Source: Desulfobacterales bacterium
GTDB taxonomy: Bacteria > Desulfobacterota > Desulfobacteria > Desulfobacterales > C00003060
Assembly: GCA_030668505.1 (NCBI GenBank)
Contig: DAOUTV010000088.1
Coordinates: 1 to 6,873, forward strand
Reading direction: 5' to 3'
DNA: 6,873 bases
The first letter of the stretch is position 1. Every line of letters starts with the position of its first letter. Shown here one piece after another: positions 1 to 5,537 of the stretch. A model generated the notes under the pieces. The model made no database searches. It was not told where the DNA came from and saw nothing but the letters and a program-made list of their open reading frames with translations. A program made the position numbers and the translations under genes.

Positions 1-39
1 ACCCTTAACAAATATTTATATTCAATTGAACTCGATTGC

Positions 40-137
40 GGAAGTGGATAGCTCACTGGTGGGGCTCCCGGACTTCAAATCCGGTGTGGGGCGCTAAAAC
101 CGTCCCGGGTGGGTTCGATTCCCATGCACTTCCGCCA
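40..137 (+). tRNA. selC: tRNA-Sec (anticodon TCA) with encoded CCA
   Basis: This is the selenocysteine tRNA, which decodes in-frame UGA when a SECIS element and SelB are present. The fold can be drawn directly. The acceptor strands are 40-47 and 126-133, G134 is the discriminator, and CCA is encoded at 135-137. The D stem is 50-54/62-66. The anticodon stem is 68-72/80-84 with loop CTTCAAA and anticodon TCA at 75-77. A long variable arm has a 6-bp stem, 88-93/101-106. The T stem is 109-113/121-125 around TTCGATT. The 98-nt length, long variable arm and extended acceptor are hallmarks of bacterial tRNA-Sec. One oddity is that the eighth acceptor pair is G47 against G126, a mismatch in an otherwise perfect stem. 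The AT-rich TATATT at 17-22 could be a -10 box, but its -35 would lie outside the window. selC is a well-known integration site, which fits the accessory genes that follow. Confidence 0.96.
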
Positions 138-278
138 TTCCATCTAATTATTCCAATAGGTTATCCCCTCTTTTTATCACCAAAAACATGCCCGGAAATA
201 TCTTTAGCATTTTGAGGGTAGTTAGTCCAGGTGATGTCAAAAAGATTTCTTTTGTACCTTTCCCCTTTTTAGGCGGTT

Positions 279-659
279 ATGACCAAAAAACACATAGACA
301 ACCATTATACAGGTTTTACCCCACACACACACAAATTAGAGAGGGGAGACAAGTTTGAGTTCACTATTATAGTTATGACCTGCCCTGCCTGCCAAAATCA
401 GATGAGAGAGTGCGACCGGCCCGACGCTACCCATGTATGCCTGAGATGTGGGATCACTGCGAAGGTCGAGAAGGAGAAAGAAAAGCCGAGCATGATAATG
501 TCCCGATTGCCCAGAGATAGGAAGGATAGGAAGGTACCAAACCTACACAGCTTGTTGCCGACTGAGCTCACCTGCGGCGGGATCATGTTGGACTTGCAGA
601 CGATGTCTCCCCGTCAGGTGCAGCGATTGGTTCGCCAATTCTATCTGCTCTTCATGTAG
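279..659 (+). CDS. Small zinc-ribbon protein of unknown function
   Basis: I do not recognise a named family. The 126-residue product has a cysteine array typical of a structural zinc ribbon: CPAC at residues 35-38, C45, and CLRC at 54-57. A basic linker (about 62-85, rich in K, R and E) follows, then a C-terminal segment ending in a likely amphipathic helix (SPRQVQRLVRQFYLLF). The start is uncertain. ATG 279 has only AGGCGG two bases upstream, which is too close. An internal ATG at 375 (Met33) would place the zinc ribbon right at the N-terminus, as in many such proteins, but also lacks a good ribosome site. Residues 80-85 (DRKDRK) come from a perfect 9-bp tandem duplication at 516-533. The 3' end overlaps the toxin gene on the other strand by 19 bp. 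Its position after selC suggests accessory DNA. That it is a real gene is likely but not certain. Confidence 0.5.
   Translation: MTKKHIDNHYTGFTPHTHKLERGDKFEFTIIVMTCPACQNQMRECDRPDATHVCLRCGITAKVEKEKEKPSMIMSRLPRDRKDRKVPNLHSLLPTELTCGGIMLDLQTMSPRQVQRLVRQFYLLFM
516..533 (+). repeat. 9-bp tandem duplication (GATAGGAAG x2) inside the zinc-ribbon gene
   Basis: Two perfect copies, 516-524 and 525-533, lie in frame and encode DRK-DRK in the basic linker. Replication slippage is the simplest origin. The reading frame is kept, which mildly supports the gene being translated. Confidence 0.8.
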
Positions 660-922
660 CTTTTTAAATCCCTATAATAATTCTCATGGGGGCCGATCAT
701 AACCAGCTCAAGGTCGCCGCCGACAAACCGGTAGGCCAAGAGGTACTGAGTAGTCTGAAGCTTGAATTTATGAACGTAAATCCCACGCAGGTCACCTTTC
801 TTTTCAGATCCGATAGAAGGATTGTTTGCTATTTTTCGAATCTGCTTGTCTAATGCCCTTTTTTCGCGCTGTGCAAATTTCTTAACTTTTCGCTCAACCG
901 ACCGTGATTGTACTATTTTCAT
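641..922 (-). CDS. RelE/ParE-family toxin of a type II toxin-antitoxin pair
   Basis: The product is a 93-residue basic protein starting MKIVQSRSVERKVKKF. It has the RelE/ParE layout: N-terminal strand, long charged helix pair (about residues 7-35), the segment L-RGIYVHKFKL leading into the beta sheet, and a C-terminal LELVMIGPHENYYRDLK strand-helix ending. Known members are either ribosome-dependent mRNA endonucleases (RelE branch) or gyrase poisons (ParE branch). The sequence alone does not decide which; the conserved GPHENYYRDLK ending resembles the broad RelE/ParE group. I chose ATG at 922; a TTG six bases upstream (928) directly follows the antitoxin stop TAA. The six-base gap to the antitoxin gene implies co-transcription and translational coupling, since no strong ribosome site of its own is visible. 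The 3' end overlaps the zinc-ribbon gene tail to tail over 641-659. Full length and intact. Confidence 0.85.
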   Translation of the reverse strand: MKIVQSRSVERKVKKFAQREKRALDKQIRKIANNPSIGSEKKGDLRGIYVHKFKLQTTQYLLAYRFVGGDLELVMIGPHENYYRDLKSYMKSR

Positions 923-928
923 GGGCAA

Positions 929-1147
929 TTATCCAAATTTGTATTCAGAAGACTCCCCCTGTTCCAACTCTGCAAGGCCAATCAATATTTCCTTAATTAG
1001 GCTATATGTTAGATCAGGATTCTCTTCAGAACACTTGCCGATTCTTGCCCAGTGTTCAATCTGTCCGGTTACGGATCGTTTGTCGATTCTGCTGTAGATC
1101 TTGGCTTCCCGAACCAATTCCTCGGATACTCTGACTGCGGTTGTCAT
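929..1147 (-). CDS. ParD-like antitoxin (cognate of the RelE/ParE toxin)
   Basis: The product has 72 residues. It begins MTTAVRVSEELVREAKIYS and continues with a KRSVTGQIEHWARIGKCSEENPDLTYSLIKEIL core. This matches the ParD_like antitoxin family (Pfam ParD_like), whose ribbon-helix-helix-like N-terminus binds operator DNA and whose acidic C-terminus (ELEQGESSEYKFG) would wrap the toxin. The start at ATG 1147 is fixed by a strong AGGAGG ribosome site (1157-1162) nine bases upstream. The reading frame runs further upstream to 1213, but that stretch covers the promoter. The antitoxin comes first and the toxin second, the usual order for tight autoregulation. The gene is complete. Confidence 0.87.
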   Translation of the reverse strand: MTTAVRVSEELVREAKIYSRIDKRSVTGQIEHWARIGKCSEENPDLTYSLIKEILIGLAELEQGESSEYKFG

Positions 1148-1181
1148 TTTCAGATCCCTCCTAATTTCAGAGCTTGTTACG

Positions 1182-1210
1182 AAAATAGCACAAATAGTCG
1201 CAAAATGCAA
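1182..1210 (-). promoter_or_regulatory. Predicted sigma-70 promoter of the toxin-antitoxin pair
   Basis: On the minus strand there is TTGCAT (1205-1210) as -35 and TATTTT (1182-1187) as -10, separated by exactly 17 bp. The -10 lies about 35 bp upstream of the antitoxin ATG. Two copies of CTATTT (plus-strand AAATAG at 1183-1188 and 1192-1197) sit 9 bp apart across the -10 and spacer. They could be half-sites for autorepression by the antitoxin. Seen in sequence; function inferred. Confidence 0.5.
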
Positions 1211-1237
1211 CACGTTTATGTTAGGCTTGTAGGATTC

Positions 1238-1257
1238 GGGGTAATGGGGGGTAATGG
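1238..1257 (+). repeat. 10-bp tandem duplication (GGGGTAATGG x2)
   Basis: Two perfect adjacent copies, 1238-1247 and 1248-1257, abut and slightly overlap the left end of the 25-bp inverted repeat. They may mark the junction where that repeat entered. Confidence 0.8.
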
Positions 1258-1314
1258 TGTCAAATCTTGAATAGTGAATAAGGTGGCACTATTCACTATT
1301 CAAGATTTGACACC
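1256..1314. repeat. Perfect 25-bp inverted repeat with 9-nt loop (REP-like palindrome)
   Basis: The left arm 1256-1280 and right arm 1290-1314 are exact reverse complements with no mismatch. They surround the 9-nt loop AGGTGGCAC. The arm begins GGTGTCAAATCTTG and includes a TGAATAGTGAATA motif. Similar TTGAATAGTGAATA-type palindromes occur, as far as I recall, next to IS200-like REP-associated (RAYT) transposases in environmental genomes; no transposase is present here. The element sits between the toxin-antitoxin promoter and a HigA-like gene, and supplies the first codons of the latter. Confidence 0.9.
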
Positions 1315-1558
1315 GAATCACGCGCAAACGGAAATTGCCCGAAGAATCGGTGTGTCCCGCAAACACATCAGTGAAATCGTAAACGGCAGGAAAGGCATTA
1401 GTACGGATATTGCCTTGCGCTTATCAAGGCTGTTTGGAACGTCTCCAGAACTGTGGCTGAACGGTCAAATAGCCTGGGATGTGTGGTACGCTATGCGAGG
1501 AGAAAACGCTTACAAATTGGAAGCGATTGAGCCAGTGGCCACATCCGTATCCGTTTGA
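1274..1558 (+). CDS. HigA-type XRE antitoxin, N-terminally truncated remnant
   Basis: Residues 17-66 (AQTEIARRIGVSRKHISEIVNGRKGISTDIALRLSRLFGTSPELWLNGQ) are the helix-turn-helix core and C-terminal helix of HigA-family addiction-module antitoxins. These normally neutralise the mRNA-cleaving HigB toxin and repress their own promoter. Family members usually start with an HPGEIL-EEFL-type helix before this core. Here the first 13-14 residues (MNKVALFTIQDLT) are encoded by the perfect inverted repeat at 1256-1314 instead. The only available start is GTG 1274 inside that repeat; an in-frame TGA at 1268 blocks any upstream extension, and no ribosome site precedes it. No HigB-like reading frame is visible on either side. 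I read this as a 5'-truncated gene left after insertion of the repeat. DNA binding may survive, but normal expression is doubtful. Confidence 0.7.
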   Translation: MNKVALFTIQDLTPNHAQTEIARRIGVSRKHISEIVNGRKGISTDIALRLSRLFGTSPELWLNGQIAWDVWYAMRGENAYKLEAIEPVATSVSV

Positions 1559-1597
1559 AAGTGCCTTAAAGGTTTCATCCATTAAATATGATTTTGT

Positions 1598-1615
1598 GTG
1601 AAGATTGTGAAGATT
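1598..1615 (+). repeat. 9-bp tandem duplication (GTGAAGATT x2)
   Basis: Two perfect copies, 1598-1606 and 1607-1615, lie in the 95-bp gap between the truncated HigA gene and the end of the signalling operon. No terminator hairpin with a T-run is recognisable in this gap, although two genes converge on it. Confidence 0.75.
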
Positions 1616-1653
1616 GGAACATCCTATAGCCCCCCCTGTCCTCCCCCAGTGGA

Positions 1654-2544
1654 TTACTCTAAAGGTATCGTAACCACAACCTCATTGCCGGTACCTATGT
1701 ACTGCAAGTTGAGAAAAATATTGGTCATGACGATACCTCGGCCATGATTGTGCAGGAAACGAGATTCATCCAGATCCAAATACTTCTCGAAGTCAAACCC
1801 AGAGCCCTGATCCGTGATCAGAACGGTCATTCTGTCTGGATATCTCTTAATTTTTACCTCCACATTCTTGTTGACATGTTCAGGTAGCGCAAGTCGCCTT
1901 TCTATTTCAGAGTGCCATGTTCCATTGTCAATGTATTCGGTTTTCTCATCATAGGTAATACCGAGATTCCCGTGCTCAATAGCGTTGATGATCAGCTCAT
2001 TGATGACCGCAACCTTCTTAGGAGATGGGCTGGCGTTTGCAATTCTCACAGACATGTATTCAGCATCGGTAAGCGTTCGAAAACGAAATGTTCCTTCCAC
2101 CATCAAACCAAAGGGATTTTCACTTTCTATTATCTGCTTTCTCAACGCCTTTTTTGCACGAAAATCAGAGATGGCAGCGCCGACAATTGACCGTAATAAT
2201 TCCACTTCAATCGGCTTTATTAGGTAGTAAAAGGCCCCTTCGTCAACACCCCGCTTGATACTCTCCGTATCATCCATTGCTGTTTGCATGATAACGGGTA
2301 TATCCTCAAGTCTTGGTTGATTCTTAATCCATCTGAGCACTTCAAACCCGTTCATTTCAGGCATCATAATATCAAGGAGGATAGCATCCGGTGTATCATG
2401 TTGCAAAATATCGAGACACTGGAGGCCATCTTTGGCTAACACGACTTCCAGCCCCATGCTTTCTAACAATCCCTGAAGCGCCACGCGGACAGTCAGGGAG
2501 TCTTCTACTACAAGAATCCTTTGGCCTTGAATTTCTTTATTCAT
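1654..2544 (-). CDS. Response regulator with RsbW-like ATPase output (REC-HATPase_c_2)
   Basis: A 296-residue, two-domain soluble protein. The receiver domain (about 8-125) is complete: acidic pair E14/D15, phospho-acceptor D58 in AILLDIMMPEMNG, T88, and K110-P111. After a helical linker (about 126-145), residues 150-294 form a GHKL ATPase of the anti-sigma/serine-kinase type. Its N box is NELIINAIEHGN (182-193), G1 is DQGSGFD (245-251) and G2 is HGRGIVM (267-273). There is no HisKA phospho-histidine helix, so this is not a histidine kinase. RsbW-like domains phosphorylate STAS proteins or bind sigma factors; here the receiver presumably switches that activity. The gene lies 27 bp after the hybrid kinase, in the same direction, with GGATAGGA just before ATG 2544. 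The kinase's Hpt domain is the likely phosphodonor. The STAS or sigma partner is not in this window. Domain calls are firm, target unknown. Confidence 0.92.
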   Translation of the reverse strand: MNKEIQGQRILVVEDSLTVRVALQGLLESMGLEVVLAKDGLQCLDILQHDTPDAILLDIMMPEMNGFEVLRWIKNQPRLEDIPVIMQTAMDDTESIKRGVDEGAFYYLIKPIEVELLRSIVGAAISDFRAKKALRKQIIESENPFGLMVEGTFRFRTLTDAEYMSVRIANASPSPKKVAVINELIINAIEHGNLGITYDEKTEYIDNGTWHSEIERRLALPEHVNKNVEVKIKRYPDRMTVLITDQGSGFDFEKYLDLDESRFLHNHGRGIVMTNIFLNLQYIGTGNEVVVTIPLE

Positions 2545-2571
2545 TTATCCTATCCGTTTCCCTCTGGCATA

Positions 2572-5526
2572 TCAAGAGCCACGATAGCTTCCGGCTTGCT
2601 CGTCTGCTCCTTGCTCCATAGCCCGAATCGATTCCAAAACCCGGCTTAATTTTTTTTCCACATTGCATAGCAACACATAATATTTCTCTGAAGCCCCTTC
2701 TTTGATTGCCAAATTCAGTTCCTGTGCTGCAGCCTGCACATCTTTGGCTGAGATGCTGCCAGCCACCCCTTTGAGAGTGTGCACAAGCCGATGAGCCACC
2801 TCCATATCTTGATCGTTCAGAGCATTGCGTATCTCCTCCACGGCGCCGCCAAATTCTGTAGAAAACGCTTTCAATAACTTCTTGAAAAGCTTTTTGTTGC
2901 CACCCAATCTTCTGAGACCTTCTTCAATATTGATGCCGGGCAATATAGAAGGAAGGTCTTCTTCAACCTCCTTGCCGCCATGATGGTCTATAAGCAGCCC
3001 AAGGCCCGTCTGTCTTTTCCCGGGCTTTATCCATTTGCTCAGCTTGGAATACAGGCCCTCAGAATCAATGGGCTTGGCAACATAGTCGTCCATACCCGCT
3101 TCTATGCACTTTCCCCGGTCACCTTTCATGACATGGGCCGTCATGGCAATGATGGGAATGTGAGTTGCGTGTTGGGGTTTTCTATATGGTTCATCTCCAA
3201 CTTGCAACTCTTTGCTCGTTGCTCGTTGCTGCTCCTCATTTTTCCGAATGACCCTTGTTGCCTCAAAACCGTCCATTTCAGGCATTTGAATGTCCATAAG
3301 CACACAATCGTAAGAGGCCCTATTCACGGCCTCGACCGCTTCTTTGCCGTTAGTGGCTGTCTCCACAATAATCCCGGCATTAGCTATTATCTCAGATGCG
3401 ACCTCCCGGTTGATGGTGTTGTCTTCCACCAGAAGAATTCTAGCCCCTCTGAGACGTTCCACTATCAGGGATTTGCTGGTAACAGCCCGATATCCCGGGG
3501 CTGTCTCTTCCGACTTCTTATGCCCGAAGAGATACATAATGGTGTCTAAAAGCAGGGACTGCTTTAAGGGCCGAATCAAGAAGGCGTCAACACCAATGGC
3601 CTCGGCCTGCCGCATCTCCTCCTCTCTGCCAAAACCGGTCGTCAAAATGATAGGGATATGTGCCAATTGGGGATCTTCTTTTATCTCTTTTGAGGCTGCA
3701 ATGCCATCTATCCCGGGCATCTCCCAGTCCATGAGTACCAGTTCAAAGGGTTTCTCTCCGGTCAAGCTTTCCCTTAACTTTGCCATTCCTTCTTCACCGG
3801 AGGAGGCTGTATCCACCTCAAAGGCAAAAGATTTCAATATCTCCCCTGTGACGATCCGGGAGTCCTTGTTGTCGTCAACAATAAGGACTTTTAACCTCTG
3901 GATGCCGGAAGGAGCGACAAGCTTTTGTTCTCTGTCCGCTGCTTGCCGATCAAAATGTGCCGTAAAAAGGAAAGTGCTTCCTTCTCCAAGCTCGCTTTCC
4001 ACCCAGATCTCCCCTTCCATCATTTCAACCATCTGCTTGCAAATGGTCAGCCCCAGCCCGGTGCCTCCGTACTTTCTGGTGGTGGAGCCATCTGCCTGAG
4101 TGAAGGCGGAAAACAGTTTCGGAATCTGGTCCTGGGTTATGCCGATACCCGTATCCTTTACCGAAAACCTCAGACTGGCTTTGTCCTGCGATTTGTCTAT
4201 GCAGACCACTTTGATTAGCACCTCTCCGCTGTCCGTAAACTTCAACGCATTGCTTGTCAAATTAATGAGAACCTGGCCTAACCTCAGCGGGTCGCCAATT
4301 AGCGCGCATGGCATATCATCATCAACCGCGATGATTAGTTCGATTTCTTTTTCCATAACTTTGTCGCGGAACATGTCGCTTAGGTTTTCCAGTACGTCGC
4401 GTAACTGGAAATCTACGTTTTCCATCTCAAGCTTGCCCGCTTCAATCTTTGAGAAATCCAGAACGTCGTTGATGATTCCGACCAGCACATGAGCAGACGT
4501 CTGTATCGTGTTCAGGTAATTTCGCAGCCTGGGAGTCAATTCCATGTTCAGCGCCAAACTGGCCATGCCGATGATTGGGTTCAGGGGTGTTCTGATCTCG
4601 TGGCTCATGTTGGCCAAAAACTCGCTTTTGGCCTTACTGGCTGCTTCGGCCACCTCACGTTCTCTTTGCGCTTTTTCTTTTTCTTTGCGCTCTGTGATTT
4701 CCACTAGTGAGCCTTCGTAGTAAAGCACTTCGCCGTGAAAGTCGCACACTGCCCTGGCGGAAATAGAGGCCCAGAACACGCTTCCGTTCTTCCGGCGCAT
4801 CTGCGTTTCCGACTCGATTACCCGGCCATTTTCACGGAGGATACGTTCATAGTCTTGGCAATCCTTCGGGTTGACATAACATTGTTCGGCGATATCGGTG
4901 ACAAATACGAGCATCTCCTCTGAAGAGTCATAGCCCAGAATTCCGGCCAGAGATTGATTTGCGCTGATAAAGCGGCCGTCCAGCGAATTCTGGAAAATGC
5001 CTTCAATCGCATTTTCAAATATTTGGCGGTATTTTTGCTCCATCTTGCGGACTTCTTGTTCGCTGCGCTTGAGCTCTTCTATCTTCCCTTCAAGAGCAAT
5101 GCTATATTCCTTTAATTTCTTTGCCATATCCTGAATACCAATTAGCATGGTATTCATTTCAATCAGTTTAGTATCAGGAGCCTCTACATCAAAATTTCCA
5201 AGCGAAATTTTTTCCAAAACTTCCGACAGCATATCTATATCAGTCAATAGATCAGCCTTGAAAGTAATAGAGGCTTTCCTGTAATTCTGGAAATCAGTAA
5301 TAACCCTGTTTATTACTTCTGCTAATCCCTTTTCATCTTCAGGATATTTACTATCATCTATTTGGCCTTGATATTTGTTGGATATTATCTTTTCCAGCTG
5401 ATTTCGAATTTCATCAATCATGGTAGTCTTGTTTCTCAGGTGAAGGGTAAAACGGCCGTCAAGGGAGAAGTCCCATAGCCAGGCAATACTGTCACCACCG
5501 GTGACATAAATCTGGGAATCGCCCAA
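2572..5526 (-). CDS. Soluble hybrid histidine kinase (HAMP-like, PAS, HisKA, HATPase, REC, REC, Hpt)
   Basis: A 984-residue multistep phosphorelay kinase. No membrane helix or signal peptide is visible, so it should be cytoplasmic. Domains in order: unassigned N-terminus (1-90); HAMP-like coiled-coil segment (about 92-160, with GNFDVEAP and MAKKLKEY); PAS (about 165-283); HisKA with H309 in SHEIRTPLN; HATPase (about 410-526; N422/N426, D458TGIG, GGTGLGL 487-493); REC1 (about 544-668; D551/D552, acceptor D600); REC2 (about 695-834; E701/D702, acceptor D745, T796, K818); Hpt (about 863-970; H916 in HTLKG). Two oddities stand out. REC1 has R652 where the invariant Lys of the K-P motif is expected. 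REC2 carries a 20-30 residue low-complexity insertion near 762-788. The start is TTG 5526, supported by AAGGA six bases upstream; ATG 5421 (Met36) is an alternative without a ribosome site. The gene starts 11 bp after the V4R gene and precedes the REC-ATPase gene, so signal input, relay and output appear to be one operon. Confidence 0.95.
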   Translation of the reverse strand: MGDSQIYVTGGDSIAWLWDFSLDGRFTLHLRNKTTMIDEIRNQLEKIISNKYQGQIDDSKYPEDEKGLAEVINRVITDFQNYRKASITFKADLLTDIDMLSEVLEKISLGNFDVEAPDTKLIEMNTMLIGIQDMAKKLKEYSIALEGKIEELKRSEQEVRKMEQKYRQIFENAIEGIFQNSLDGRFISANQSLAGILGYDSSEEMLVFVTDIAEQCYVNPKDCQDYERILRENGRVIESETQMRRKNGSVFWASISARAVCDFHGEVLYYEGSLVEITERKEKEKAQREREVAEAASKAKSEFLANMSHEIRTPLNPIIGMASLALNMELTPRLRNYLNTIQTSAHVLVGIINDVLDFSKIEAGKLEMENVDFQLRDVLENLSDMFRDKVMEKEIELIIAVDDDMPCALIGDPLRLGQVLINLTSNALKFTDSGEVLIKVVCIDKSQDKASLRFSVKDTGIGITQDQIPKLFSAFTQADGSTTRKYGGTGLGLTICKQMVEMMEGEIWVESELGEGSTFLFTAHFDRQAADREQKLVAPSGIQRLKVLIVDDNKDSRIVTGEILKSFAFEVDTASSGEEGMAKLRESLTGEKPFELVLMDWEMPGIDGIAASKEIKEDPQLAHIPIILTTGFGREEEMRQAEAIGVDAFLIRPLKQSLLLDTIMYLFGHKKSEETAPGYRAVTSKSLIVERLRGARILLVEDNTINREVASEIIANAGIIVETATNGKEAVEAVNRASYDCVLMDIQMPEMDGFEATRVIRKNEEQQRATSKELQVGDEPYRKPQHATHIPIIAMTAHVMKGDRGKCIEAGMDDYVAKPIDSEGLYSKLSKWIKPGKRQTGLGLLIDHHGGKEVEEDLPSILPGINIEEGLRRLGGNKKLFKKLLKAFSTEFGGAVEEIRNALNDQDMEVAHRLVHTLKGVAGSISAKDVQAAAQELNLAIKEGASEKYYVLLCNVEKKLSRVLESIRAMEQGADEQAGSYRGS
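3214..3230 (-). repeat. 7-bp tandem repeat within the REC2 insertion of the kinase
   Basis: GCTCGTT occurs twice in tandem (3214-3220, 3221-3227), followed by a partial third GCT. On the coding strand this is an AACGAGC repeat encoding part of QQRATSKELQ. It falls in a segment (residues about 762-788) that standard REC domains lack between the helix after the acceptor Asp and the IPIIAMTA strand. Confidence 0.7.
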
Positions 5527-5532
5527 GCATTT

Positions 5533-5537
5533 TCCTT
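5533..5537 (-). promoter_or_regulatory. Ribosome site that sets the TTG start of the kinase
   Basis: AAGGA lies immediately after the V4R stop codon (TAG, 5538-5540), six bases before TTG 5526. It is the main reason to prefer the TTG start over the downstream ATG 5421, and it suggests translational coupling to the V4R gene. Confidence 0.65.

Noticed and set aside
2572..2574. In-frame TGA ending the kinase read as selenocysteine, given the nearby selC
   Set aside because: The Hpt domain is already complete before it, the readthrough reaches a stop within about ten codons, and no SECIS-like hairpin follows.
3344..4099. 251-residue open frame opposite the kinase gene
   Set aside because: It is a shadow of the kinase coding strand; the minus-strand frame has unmistakable HATPase and receiver motifs.
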